64,000 nucleotides of DNA from Balamuthia mandrillaris (taxonomy: Eukaryota; Discosea; Longamoebia; Balamuthiidae). Both the position numbers and the translations under genes were made by a program. Shown here in pieces: positions 45,453 to 55,479 of this stretch (position 1 is the first letter of the stretch; each line of letters starts with the position of its first letter). The notes under the pieces are model-generated. The model was not told the DNA's origin and ran no database searches. It saw nothing but the letters and a program-made list of their open reading frames with translations. The stretch spans positions 1 through 64,000 of the forward strand of contig JAVKOQ010000280.1 in assembly GCA_031835245.1 (NCBI GenBank), read 5' to 3'.

Positions 45453-45646
45453 TGTTGATGGGGAATAACCCTGGGGATCAAGAAAGGGACGGCATGTAAG
45501 CAACTCTGGGTTTATTCACAAGAAAAGGGGTGTGGACCAAAGTGTGTGCTTTGAATGTGTTATGAGGAAAAGGGGAAAATAAAAAGGGTGAGAAAATTTG
45601 GAGGTATTGGGGAGAGTGTCAACAATAATGGGTGGTTTTCCAACAC
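45453..45646. mobile_element. LTR, family B (5' LTR of element B)
   Basis: 194 bp with TGTT...AACA ends. Further copies lie at 48106-48303 and, inverted, at 49236-about 49440. Confidence 0.8.
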
Positions 45647-46273
45647 AGAAACAGTCAGTATGAAGAGTAGGCCAATAGTAGCCTTCATTCCAGATCTTGA
45701 TAAACAAGGTTTCTGCTCTGTGGTGTTCTTCTGTGTAAAACAGCTGCAAGAAGTGTTTCTATTCAGAGGTGAAAGGGAGTTGCTTGTTAAGTCTGCTCTT
45801 GATGTGCCTATTAAGGGCAGATTTGGCTATAAACAGGGAGTTGTCAACCAGAGCAAGGGCCTTGAGGTCACGAGGTTTCATTGAGCCAAGCAAGGGGTGT
45901 CATGAGAGATGAAGGAAGGTGTAAGACTGCTGTTGTCCCAGAAGGAGCACAGGTACAGTCAAGAGAAACAGTCCTTGAGAATTATGTGAACACCAGGGTG
46001 GTGGATGATCATGGAGATGTACTTTGAGATGAGAATAGCCCAATAGTTGAGGGTGTAGTTCTTATTGTTAGAAGTGAAGAGGTAGGACAAAGCCTTGTGA
46101 TTCAAATAAATCATGAACTTGTTGCTGTAGAGCCAGTCACTGAAGGAGCAGATGGTGAAGAGGATGGTGAGCATTTTACATTTGGAGGCAGGGTAGTTGC
46201 ACTGGGCAGGGTTGAGGGCCTTGCTCACAATCATGACGTGATGATGCTTGTTGTTGAGTAGGTCCTGTCAGTA

Positions 46274-46473
46274 TGTTGGTTGAATCCAACCTTTGGAATA
46301 AAAGAGTTGGTGACGAGACAAGAAGTGTAGAGGAAGGACAACAAGAGTGAATCTTTGACGTTGCTTCAAAGTACACCCCAAGAAAAGGGAAAGAGGAGAA
46401 AGGAAGGATGGGGGGATATAAAAGAAAGAAAAGCTGAGGAGTCTTGAGATAAGTGTTGGTGATTTTGCCAACA
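46274..46473. mobile_element. Solo LTR, family A
   Basis: 200 bp with TGTT...AACA ends, flanked by AGTA at 46270-46273 and 46474-46477. It lies within the RT start of another family A copy and lacks about 35 internal bp relative to the full LTR. Confidence 0.82.
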
Positions 46474-46539
46474 AGTAGAGCCTCATTCTCCTGGAGGTAT
46501 TTCTCAATGGCCTTGAGAATGCACTTGCAGATGTGTTCC

Positions 46540-48020
46540 TTGACAGCTGTAACCAAAGTTGAAGTTGGTGTTGGGTGATGTCGTGGTTAGTGGAGTGAGG
46601 TAATGGTTCCTCAGGGTAGTTGATAGGGATGTCTGTTATGCCCATGCTGGACTTGTGCATAAAGTCACGGCCCAGGATGATTGATTGACTGTCAGGTTGA
46701 GGCAAAATGGAGAACATGTGATGGAAATAGTGTTTACCAAAGCCAATAGCAAGTGGCTCTGTTTTGGTAGCATATGTAGCAATGGTTTCATGGTGTCCAA
46801 GTTTGACCATGTAGTTGGCTTGCTTGGTTTTGGCATGAACTAAGTCAATGATAGAAGGGTCCATAAAGGAGTGGCTGGTACCAGAGTCAATGACAGCAGT
46901 GACACAACAGCCATTAATGGTCATCAGAGTACAGATAGGGTCGTTAGGTCCGGGCATATCATTTGTGACGGTGATCGAGTTGAGAGCCTGTTGTGACTCA
47001 AAGAACTTGTTGTATTCCTCTTCACCTCTGATAAAGTCTTGCTGCTCAGGTATGTTGCTCTGTTGTTGTGTGAAAGACATGAAGTTGAAGGAACATGAGC
47101 TGGGAGAGGACTGGTTTGCTGATGGTTGCATGCATGTTTGTTGTAGCAGTGTTGACATAGGGTTATGTGTTGTAGGAGTAGAAGATGAGGCTGACGTAGC
47201 AGATGTTGTGAGAGAAGCCTGCCATTGTAGCCTGTGGGCCTTTTTCTGGCACTGATCTTCTGTGTAGTTGTGTAGTTTGCAGTGTGTGCAAACAGCACCC
47301 ATTGTGTGGGGTAATGATTGCCTTTGTGATGACTTGGTGTGATGTTTATCTTTTGAAGAAGGTTGAGGAAACTCTGTCTCATTGAGGACTGTGAACTCGA
47401 AAGCAGCAGTGATGTCTTGTGGCTTGTTGCAAAGAGTCTGTTGCTTGTACTTCAACTTAATGTAGGAAAGAAGGGCTCTTCCAAAGAAGAAAGCTTTGAG
47501 GTAGTTGTAGAAGATGTCAGGAAGATGATTACAGAGTACTGATTGATGAGCTAATGAACACTTTTGCCAAGCTTCTGTCAAAACAACATGATGGCCTTGA
47601 TTATTGTGGCCTTGATGTTTGAAAGATGGTAGTGCTAATGGAAGAGGTCTTGGGTGACATTCCATGGTTGGTCTCATAGAGTGCTAATGGCCCAAAGACG
47701 TCCATCTCCAACAAGGGTGGTGATGAGGGCTTGCATTCATCTATCCTCAGGGTAGTTGTGGTAGAGGTGGATGCAGGAAAGCAACAAAGCTGTTTATATG
47801 ATGTTGTAACTATTCCAGGGCCTTTTTAGTGTGTTCTGCGGTTAGGATAGTGTCATCTAACTTGCATTGTTCTTCTTCTTTGGCGTGCATTCAGTCTCAA
47901 GACAGTTGAGAATGTCGAGTTCAAACTGAAAGGATTGTTGGAGCATGTAAAGGTACTTCTGTTGTGCTTTGCGAAGTTGTTCACAGAGGGTGTCAAGAGC
48001 AGCTGAGGCTTCCATGATGT
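46540..48020 (-). pseudogene. Gag-protease of second family A copy
   Basis: Clearly aligned with 58648-56875. It has the zinc knuckle CTHCKLHNYTEDQC (about 47280) and protease motif VIDSGTSHSFMD (about 46885), with LGRDFMHKSSMGI near 46670. The N-terminal coiled-coil part (48020-47860) starts MEASAALDTLCEQLRKA and lacks the premature stop present in the other copy. Several frame breaks occur between 47680 and 47860. Confidence 0.7.
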
Positions 48021-48105
48021 GCGTAACACAAGCAGGGTTTTGAATCATGTAAGTCAAAAAAATGTTGGTTGAATCCAACCTTAGGAATAAAAGAGTTGGA
48101 GATGA

Positions 48106-48303
48106 TGTTGATGGGGAATAACCCTGCGGATCAAGAAAGGGACGGCACGTAAGCGACTCTGGGTTTATTCACAAGAAAAGGAGTGGACCAAAGTGTGTGC
48201 TTTGAATGTGTCACGAGGAAAAGGGGAAAATAAAAAGGGCGAGAAAATTTGGAGGTATTGGGGAGAGTGTCGACAAGAAGTCATAATAGTTGGTTTTCCA
48301 ACA
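48106..48303. mobile_element. Solo LTR, family B, nested in an LTR of family A
   Basis: 198 bp, tgttgatggggaata to ttttccaaca, flanked by ATGA at 48102-48105 and 48304-48307. Removing it restores a continuous family A LTR (48063-48501). Confidence 0.88.
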
Positions 48304-48501
48304 ATGAGACAAGAAGTGTATTTAAGAGAATAAAGGAAGGACTACAAGAGTGAATCTCTGACATTGCTTCAAAGTACACCAAGAGAAAGGAAAAAGAGGA
48401 GAAAGGAAGGATGGAAGGATATAAAAGAAAGATGAGCTGAGAGTCCAGGAAGGACCCAACATGAGGAGTCTTAAGATAAGTGTTGGTGGTTTTTACCAAC
48501 A

Positions 48502-48731
48502 TTTTTATTATCAAAAAACTTTATTGAATATAAAGAAATAGATTTTTTGTTTCTTTATTTTTTGAATATTTCTTAGTTATCTATGTTTTTTTTAAATATA
48601 AAAACTATTGTGAACTATCAATATAATCAACATATTACTTCTTTTTTCATTCTTTCTTGACTTACATTAGCACTTAGTCTACATTAACTTTTTGTTACTT
48701 CCCATAGATTTCTCACTTGGAACTTAGAAAC
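48502..48731. other. AT-rich spacer
   Basis: 230 bp of AT-rich sequence between two LTR remnants. No feature recognised. Confidence 0.3.
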
Positions 48732-49043
48732 TGTTAGAACCTGAGCTTAGAACTAAAACAGGAACAAGAGAAAGACAGGAGCTAAATGTATTTAGTGAGA
48801 AGAAGAACAACAAGTGTGTTTGTGAGTGTGTTGTTGTTGCTCTTTTTCTTCCTTTTCTATTCTTGTTAATGGGAGGGTATTTATAGTTGAGAAGGCAACT
48901 AAGGAAGGAAAGAGGCTTGGGGTTGTGAAGTGACTTCTTGGTTTCTTTGTTATTAAGTTCTAAGACTCAGGAAAGTTCCAGGGAAGGCAGGAGAAAGAAA
49001 GAAAGAATGAAGTAAGAGTTGGTTATATTGGCAGTTGCCAACA
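48732..49043. mobile_element. Solo LTR, family D
   Basis: 312 bp from tgttagaacctgag to ggcagttgccaaca, flanked by AAAC at 48728-48731 and 49044-49047. Reverse orientation to the copy at 23366-23736. Contains a gtatttatagttgag TATA-like block. Confidence 0.8.
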
Positions 49044-49235
49044 AAACTTTCATTTCTCCCATTTAATGTATAGCTTCTTTTGATTAGTTCATTTTCTTAT
49101 TTATTTTGTTTGTATCTTTCTTTATCTTCTCTTTTCTTTTTCTTTTTCTTTTTTTTTAGTCTTATTCACTTTCTCTCATTCTTGCATTATTGGTCTGAGT
49201 TAACCTGAATGTAAAGATTATTTATCCATTGGAGT

Positions 49236-50080
49236 TGTTGGAAAACCAACCATTTCTTTCATTATGACTTCCTGTCAACACTCTTCTTGATACCTCCAAA
49301 TTTTCTCACCTTTTTTATTTTCCCCTTTTCTGTATAACACATTCAATGCATACACTTTGGTTTACACCTCTTTTCTTGTAAATAAACCCAGAGTCACTTA
49401 CATGCCATCCCTTTCTTGATCTACAGGGTTATTCTCCATCATTTTTATCATTCAACCTCATCATAATAAGCAATGATAACAGGTGCAACACTCAACATTA
49501 GGATAATTTATCCCCCATGGAACTTCATCTTCTTATCAAAAAAGAGCAAGCCTGCATCTAACACCTCAAGGTCACATGGGACGAGCTCCTTGAATCTCTG
49601 GGGAAACACTAGATAATCAATGAAGATGAAATCTTCACCCAACTTATGGCCACAAAATGGGAGCTGTTATACCACTCTTCCATAATACCTATCCTTATCT
49701 CTCTTTGTATATATTTCTTCTTATCATTCTATTAAAGGTCTTTTCCCAACACCCATCAAGTTGGTGTCTGTTAGGTTATTCTCCTACTAGCCTTATCACA
49801 GAGCTTTACTTCGCAGAGCAATGGATCCATGAACTGGATCACACTCTCCAGCAAGTGGAGCAAAAAGACCTTCAATACCTTTTCAAACAGCTCAATAGCC
49901 TCAAGCATCAAACTTTCAACATCACCTACTTCATAGGAGCTGTTAATGTCCTCCTTGCACACATTAACAAGTCCATCTTTGAGCACTATGAAACAATCAT
50001 CACAAACACCATCTCACACATGGACAAGCAATTCAACATCCTTACCTTCATCATGAACAAAATTGCCAATCATTTTTATC
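49236..50080 (+). mobile_element. Element B fragment: LTR plus gag start, interrupted
   Basis: A family B LTR in reverse orientation (49236-about 49440) is followed by leader and gag start similar to 45420-44940. It reads SPMELHLLIKKEQ, then WDELLESLGKH, then ELYFAEQWIHELDHTLQQVEQKDLQYL. Stops and a 136 bp solo LTR at 49665-49800 break the frame. Sequence similarity ends near 50080, just before the Harbinger element. Confidence 0.75.
49665..49800. mobile_element. Solo LTR, family C (136 bp)
   Basis: Starts tgttataccactcttcc and ends ccttatcaca. Flanked by GAGC at 49661-49664 and 49801-49804; removing it restores the gag sequence seen at 45190-45215. A second copy is at 62349-62488. Confidence 0.85.
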
Positions 50081-50156
50081 TAATTCACTTTTTTTGTATT
50101 CATGTATTATTAGTTTAAGCTAACAGTAGAGTTGAGGGAACTGAACAAAATAAAGT

Positions 50157-51104
50157 TTATTGAAAGAAAAACATAATCTTTTCTTCCTCTGCCGTGTCCT
50201 TCATAAATGGGACAAAGGTGGCTTCAATACCATTCTTGGCCTCATAGCGCCAAAGCAAGGGGTCGCTTGCCTCCTTTGGCAGTTCAATGTTTTCCTTTAA
50301 CTCCAGCTGATGGTTGTGTTGTTGCCATGCAAAGGAGTCCTGTATTAACCCCGAAAAGCTGTGGACAAATGATAGCTCGTCATCCGAAAGTCGAGAACGG
50401 ATAATTGTCACCGTTATTTGGTCATAACAGCGGGGAACTCGCTGAATATGGTACTGCATTCCTGGTAGCTGGCGAAAGAAGAAATAGGCTCCATCTTTAG
50501 AGCAGCAGTACCACAACCATGCGTTAAGTGGAATGGAAGCTGGCACAAATGAGGAGCGAGGAGGGGGAGGGGCCATTGCAGAACGGTAGAAGGAAGATAA
50601 AGGAGAAGAAAAAGAAGAAGAAGAAGAAGAAAAACTAGAAGAAGAAGAAGAAGAAAAGGAAGAATGCCTTGGGCGCTTGGGTGATGGTAGTTTCTCCTCT
50701 TCTGGTTCTTCCTCTTCTTCCTCCTCCTCCTCTTCTGCTTCCTCAACTTCTTTTGCTTTCACCGGAAGGGACAGTGAAGCAGATGAAGCCGTTCGTTGTT
50801 GCCGCAGGGCCAAGACTTGTGGTAGTACAGAAGCTTAAACAAAGATTAATTCAAACAAATACAACTCCTTCAGAAAAAAGCAAACACAGAAAAAGAAAAA
50901 TAATATACCTGCTTCTTCTTCATCTGCAATTCTGTCTGCCACTTTTGTCTTTATATTGGACCACTTGCCTCGAATGGCCGAATCTGATCGACCAGGCAAA
51001 CCGTGTCGTAGTTGTGCAAGCAACTGTGGAGTTAGAGTTCCATCTGCTGTTTTCTTGAAGAAGCTCTCTAAAAGTTCATTTTCCTCTTTCTTCCACTTCC
51101 CCAT
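50157..51104 (-). CDS. Harbinger-associated Myb/SANT-like DNA-binding protein
   Basis: 290 residues in exons 51104-50909 and 50833-50157, in phase. The N-terminus has a SANT/Myb-like trihelix pattern (MGKWKKEENELLESFF, then GRSDSAIRGKWSNIKTK, residues 1-55). An acidic run (about 92-115), a basic patch (SPKRPRHSS) and a serine run follow. The C-terminal half is globular and unassigned. In Harbinger elements this second protein binds the terminal repeats and brings the transposase into the nucleus. Its place within 20 bp of the left terminal repeat, divergent to the transposase, supports that role. Confidence 0.78.
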
Positions 51105-51684
51105 TGTGTGTAAACCGTTGTGTGAGAAAAAAAATAATCGGCCTTGGCCTTCATAACAACCACCTGAAAAAACAAATTAGGTGCCTTATAAACAGATTAG
51201 GTACTTGATCAAAACACAACCAAAACACACCTAAAACACAACCAAAATGCAACTGAAACACAACCGAAACACAACCGAAACACAACCAAAACACAACTGA
51301 AACACAGATCCACCCTCTAGAAAACACAATAAAAAACTCCGAGTTTTCAACCAATAGTAAATCTAAAATCGTGATATATGAAAACTGATAGGACAAATTG
51401 CTTGATTTTTCAATACCTTTTCTCAGCCAAAAGTTTGAAAATAAACATGTTTCCATTGTGTTTCCGTTGTGTTTTGATTATGTTTTGGTTGTGTTTTGAT
51501 CAATATTCAAATAATAATAAACGATTGTTCATATAAATAAGAACATTATCTTATTTAGTCAGATCTGATTTTAGGTACTTTTCCTTGTACCATGATCTCT
51601 ATCATATTTCAGTTATTAGGCTAAACTCTCTATATTTACATTTAATGGCCTAGAAAAGAAAGAAGAAAGAAGGAAGAAGAAAGG
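51105..51684. promoter_or_regulatory. Central divergent region of the Harbinger element
   Basis: 580 bp. A minisatellite of 10-11 bp units (aaaacacaacc-like) fills about 51205-51305, and an inverted set of the same units (gtgttttggttg-like) lies at about 51448-51500. The two could pair in a hairpin. Presumably it contains promoters for both transposon genes. Confidence 0.6.
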
Positions 51685-52581
51685 ATGAAAGAAGAAGACT
51701 TGTTTGCTTTTATTGCAACTGCTGAGACACTTCTTTATTCTGTCACAGCTCGCAGTTGGCGTGCCCACTTTGGTGTGTCCTTTGAAACAGCTCTTGTAGC
51801 ATGGACACAGTTGAAAACATGTACCTTTGAAAGACCATTGCAAGCAAAGTATTTACTTTGGACCTTTTTTTTTTTAAAAGTTTATTCTACTGAAGAAGTT
51901 GCATGTTCCTTTTGTAAATGTACACCAAAGACATTTCGATATTGGGTTTGGGCAATTATTAGGGCTTTATCAACAAAGCTGGCTGAAATGTTTCAGGTTT
52001 TTTGTTTTTTGTTTTTTATTTATATTTAACTTGTTTTTTCTTATTGTCTTTTTTTTTTTGCAAAGCATTTTAATCCCAGCAGTACAATAACAACCATTGT
52101 TGGAATTGTTGATTCAACTGAATGTCCTATTCAACGTCCTATTGGCTCAAAACGACAGCGAATCTACTACTCAGGGAAAAAAAAGCGCCACACACTTAAG
52201 TATGAACTTGTATTGGACTTGAAAACAGAGCTTTTTACCTGGGTGAATGGACCCTTTCCTGGTCGTGTTCATGACTTAACCATTGCAAGAAATGGACTTG
52301 TGAAAGCAGCACAACAGCACAAATTGCTTGGTGACAAAGCATATGTTGGTGAGCCTTGCTTTGTAACTCCTTACAAAGGTGATCTCTCTCCTTTGTTACT
52401 TGAGTTTAATCAAGAGATTGGTGGTCATCGAGTTGAAGTGGAACGTGCTATAGGGCGACTCAAAAACTTCAACTGCTTAGTGACTGCATGGCGCCATCAA
52501 AGAGAGGACCACATTTCTTGTTTTAAGTTAGTTGTGTGTTTGGTGAACTTAGACCTTTGTTTTTTTCCCCTTAAAAAATAA
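51685..52581 (+). CDS. PIF/Harbinger DDE transposase
   Basis: 275 residues in exons 51685-51996 and 52066-52581, phase 0. The N-terminus is a helix-turn-helix-like region (CSFCKCTPKTFRYWVWAIIRAL). The nuclease core has the first aspartate in VGIVDSTECPI, the second in LLGDKAYVG and the glutamate in VEVERAIGRLK, with GPFPGRVHDLTI between, the DDE_Tnp_4 pattern. It is shorter than the usual ~350-400 residues, so an additional 5' exon may have been missed, although the preceding sequence shows none. No stop or frameshift was seen. Confidence 0.85.
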
Positions 52582-52625
52582 TAACCCTAATTAACCTTAC
52601 TTTTTTCTATTCCCTCAACTCTAGT

Positions 52626-53762
52626 ATTATCCCTTTTGAAGAAAAATCTAATAAAAGTTTTGTCATTTTAAAATCAATAATAATAATTCCGCTTAGAAAA
52701 GTAGTATAAATTACTCAGTTCCACTATCACCAATTTAATTTAGTAAACATTGCCCCTTTGTATATAATTATGCTCTTTTTTTACAATAAACAAAGTAAAT
52801 AAATAAGGTGAATAGACAAAGAATAAAGATAAAAGGTGGGAATTAACATGGCTACTGAAAGAAGACAACATACTAATATTTGCCATTCAAAAGGAATATA
52901 CAATGGTAACAAGAAGTAGCTCAAACCTTAGATAAGGCCAAGCAAAACAAGAGGAAACAAAGGTGAAAATAATATTACTAATATAATTATTTTTTGAACC
53001 ATACATAAATATTTTTTGATTGAAATAATTCAGGTAAAAATTCAATTCTTTGTGATCATGATATTAAATTAAAATATAAACAAAAGATAAAACATGTTCT
53101 AAACTAAAAAGGGCACCTCTTTTTAGATTATTTTTGAAAAATAATTTTAAATTAATTTTGAAATATTTAATAAATAGTTTAGAATTGATAAGTAACAATT
53201 AAGTTTTTCAAAAAATACTTTAAAAAGCCAAATTTATGTAAAAGTGATGAACAATTGAATCATCTTACTTACATTAATCATCACTATTATCACTTTCTTC
53301 TTTATTCTTCTTTTTCATTTTTCTCTTTGTTGTGATGCTAAAGAAGTATGCTTGGATATAGCTGACTTGACAATAGAGAATTGGGAAGAAGAAGGAAGAG
53401 AAGATGATTTAAATTGTTGTTGAAAGGCCAATCCACATTGAATAATGTGGTTCTCTAACAGTAAAAACATCAAAGCAACTCCTAAATGTGAGGGCAGGTT
53501 TGGTAGGAACAGTAACTGTCGTTTTAGGACCAAGGTTTTCCTCAAATTTACACTTTGAATGTACAAGAAGTGAGACACAACGTGGGTCCCATTTGTGTAA
53601 AAGATGAAGAAGATGTTCTGGTAACTTGTTAGGATGATAATGAAAGGATTTAAGAGATGTTGTTGACTTGAATACAGCAGCACAAATTGTGTTATTAATT
53701 GGTAGTTTTTTTTCCTTTATTACTACTTATCACCTTTGGATGAATAGTGAATATACAAATAT
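52626..53762. other. AT-rich DNA with a possible decayed ORF
   Basis: 1.1 kb, strongly AT-rich. A minus-strand stretch, 53690-53315, has coding-like composition but needs a frame change near 53470 (SLLVHSKCKFEENLGPKTTV in one frame; LMFLLLENHIIQCGLAFQQQFK in another) and matches no family I know. At 53095-53150 is a copy of a dispersed motif (TCTAAACTAAAAAGGGCACC) also present at about 60640 and 62920. Confidence 0.35.
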
Positions 53763-54050
53763 TGTTGGTTGAATCTAACCTTAGGAATAAAAGAGTTCGT
53801 GACAAGACAAGAAGTGTATTCAAGAAAATAGAGGAAGGACAACGAGAGTGAATCTTCAACGTTGCTTCAAAGTACACCAAGAGAAAAGGGAAAGAGGAAA
53901 AAGGAAGGATGGGGGATATAAAAGAAAGAAGAGCTGAGGGTCCGGGACGGATCCAACATGAGGAGTCTTGAGATAAGTGTTGGTGATTTTGCCAACATAC
54001 TCCCCCTCTTAAGAAGAAGTGGAAGATGAAGAAGATTGTTTGAGGAGGTC

Positions 54051-55379
54051 CTAATAACGCTTGATGAGCTTGAGAGCATGAACATCTTTAGCAGGGATCC
54101 ATTGGTTGTCTGAATATGAGTAGCCTTTCCAGTGAACAAAGTATTTATGTTTGTTGGCTGGGCCTTTGTAGTCAAGGATTTCATCTATGTCATACTCATC
54201 TGGCAGGAGTTCATTGGTAGAATGCTCAGGAGGGGCAAAGAGCTTCAGCTGGTTGGGGCTGAATTTCTCTGGGAGGGTAACACCAGTGCTGTCCTGGAGG
54301 AGGTATGCACCACCACGATTGCAGCAGATGACTGTGAAAGGGCCAGAGTACTCAGGAAGGGACTTGGGAGACCTGGGAGGTTTGTGTAGCATGACTTTGG
54401 AGCCAGCAGTAAATTCGTGGAGTGGCTTGGAAGAATCATGTTGAGCCTTGATGTTGGAGCTGTGCTTTCGAGTAGAAGATGCTGATGCCGGGTAGACGAT
54501 ATTGTGCATTTGCTTGGCGTTCTCCAAGAGGAGGGTTTCGGTAGGAAGCTGGGAGGAAGAAGAAGAATAGTCTTGTGGAGTGGTAGCTGGGTAACTGAAG
54601 AATAGTTGGAAAGGGGAAGACTTGTGGCGACAGGTGACATGTTGGTTGATTGCATATTGGGCAGCAGGTAGAAAGGTGTGCCAGTGGGACCAATTGCTGT
54701 TAACAAGCTTGTTAAGGGTGTTGTATGCCAGCTTGACATGGCTTTCTGCAGCTCCATTAGCTCGAGGGTAATAGGCCGAGATGAACTGGTGCTCAAAGCC
54801 AGAGAGTGTCTTGAGAGCTTTGATGACCGTGTTGATGAACTCAGTGCTGTTGTCTGACTGAAGGATCTTAGGAAGACCAAAATCAGAGACGACTTGATAG
54901 AGGGTGCGAGCTACGTCTTTGGCAGTCTTGGCATGGACTGGGCGTAGAGAAGTGAACCAGGTAGCGATGTCTGTGGTGACAAGAACGTAGTTGAAGCCTT
55001 TGGAAGAAGTGGGAAGTGGGCCAAATAGATCGATGGCGACGTGATCAAAGGGGTAAGTAGCATGGATGGTTTTGAGAGGATGAAAGCCGTGTTTGGTGAC
55101 GTTGTGCTTGAGGCAATCGTTGCACTGTTGGCAAGTGCGGGAACAGTCAGCACGAAGAGTAGGCCAATAGTAGCCTTCGTTCCAGATCTTGATGAACAAG
55201 GTTTCTGCTCCATGGTGTCCTTCTGTGTGAAACAGCTGCAAGAGGCGTTTCCGCGAGGTGAAAGGGAGTTGCTTGTTAAGTCTGCCCTTAATGTGCCTGT
55301 TAAGAGCGGATTTGGCTGTGCACGGGGAGTTGTCAACCAGAGCGAGGGCCTTGAGGTAACGAGGTTTGCGTTGAGCCAA
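54051..55379 (-). CDS. Integrase with C-terminal chromodomain, element A
   Basis: Open for 442 residues; the true 5' part of pol lies upstream behind breaks. The HHCC zinc-binding domain (HTEGHHGAETLF, then CQQCNDC) is followed by the catalytic core: aspartate in VAIDLFGPLP, aspartate in LQSDNSTEF and glutamate in GAAESHVKLA. The last ~60 residues form a chromodomain (EYDIDEILDYKG, YFVHWKGYSYSDNQWIP), which in chromoviruses steers insertion toward modified histones. This is the only undamaged enzyme domain of the element. Confidence 0.88.
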   Translation of the reverse strand: MAQRKPRYLKALALVDNSPCTAKSALNRHIKGRLNKQLPFTSRKRLLQLFHTEGHHGAETLFIKIWNEGYYWPTLRADCSRTCQQCNDCLKHNVTKHGFHPLKTIHATYPFDHVAIDLFGPLPTSSKGFNYVLVTTDIATWFTSLRPVHAKTAKDVARTLYQVVSDFGLPKILQSDNSTEFINTVIKALKTLSGFEHQFISAYYPRANGAAESHVKLAYNTLNKLVNSNWSHWHTFLPAAQYAINQHVTCRHKSSPFQLFFSYPATTPQDYSSSSSQLPTETLLLENAKQMHNIVYPASASSTRKHSSNIKAQHDSSKPLHEFTAGSKVMLHKPPRSPKSLPEYSGPFTVICCNRGGAYLLQDSTGVTLPEKFSPNQLKLFAPPEHSTNELLPDEYDIDEILDYKGPANKHKYFVHWKGYSYSDNQWIPAKDVHALKLIKRY

Positions 55380-55479
55380 GCAAGAGGTGTCAAGAGGGAT
55401 GGAGGGAGGTGTAAGACCGCCGTTGTCCCAGAAGGAGCACGAGTACAGTCAAGAGAGACAGTCCTCAAGAATCATCTGC

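Larger units (their letters stand above)
41430..45646 (-). mobile_element. Ty3/gypsy retrotransposon B, degraded
   Basis: Minus-strand remnant with a 5' LTR of family B at 45646-45453 (194 bp, tgttgatggggaataaccc to ttttccaaca), then gag, protease and reverse transcriptase/RNase H blocks. It is inserted in the integrase region of a family A element, whose coding sequence stops at 45647. An AT/pyrimidine-rich foreign insert (about 41770-42055) splits the RNase H region. No integrase was found, and the 3' LTR position is occupied by a truncated family A LTR. The element is incapable of autonomous movement. Confidence 0.8.
45647..48501 (-). mobile_element. Second family A gypsy element, deleted and interrupted
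   Basis: Minus-strand copy. The 5' LTR of family A (48501-48063) is split by a solo family B LTR. Then come gag and protease (about 48020-46600) and the start of RT (46556-46480). A solo family A LTR (46473-46274) follows, then RNase H (46258-45960) and the first part of integrase (to 45647), where element B is inserted. Compared with the full copy, about 1 kb between the RT start and RNase H is missing, next to a GGTCC shared by both sides. Confidence 0.8.
50125..52625. mobile_element. PIF/Harbinger-type DNA transposon, two genes
   Basis: Bounded by a 16 bp terminal inverted repeat with one mismatch: AGTAGAGTTGAGGGAA at 50125-50140 and its inverse at 52610-52625. Inside are a minus-strand Myb/SANT-like gene and a plus-strand DDE transposase, transcribed divergently from a shared central region, as in autonomous Harbinger elements. 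The 3 bp duplication expected (TWA) could not be fixed with confidence; TAA and TTA lie close to the ends. Both genes look intact, so the element may be recent. Confidence 0.8.

Noticed and set aside
51151-51456. Minus-strand frame of repeated FGCVSVVF units
   Set aside because: Produced by the 10-11 bp minisatellite in the Harbinger central region.
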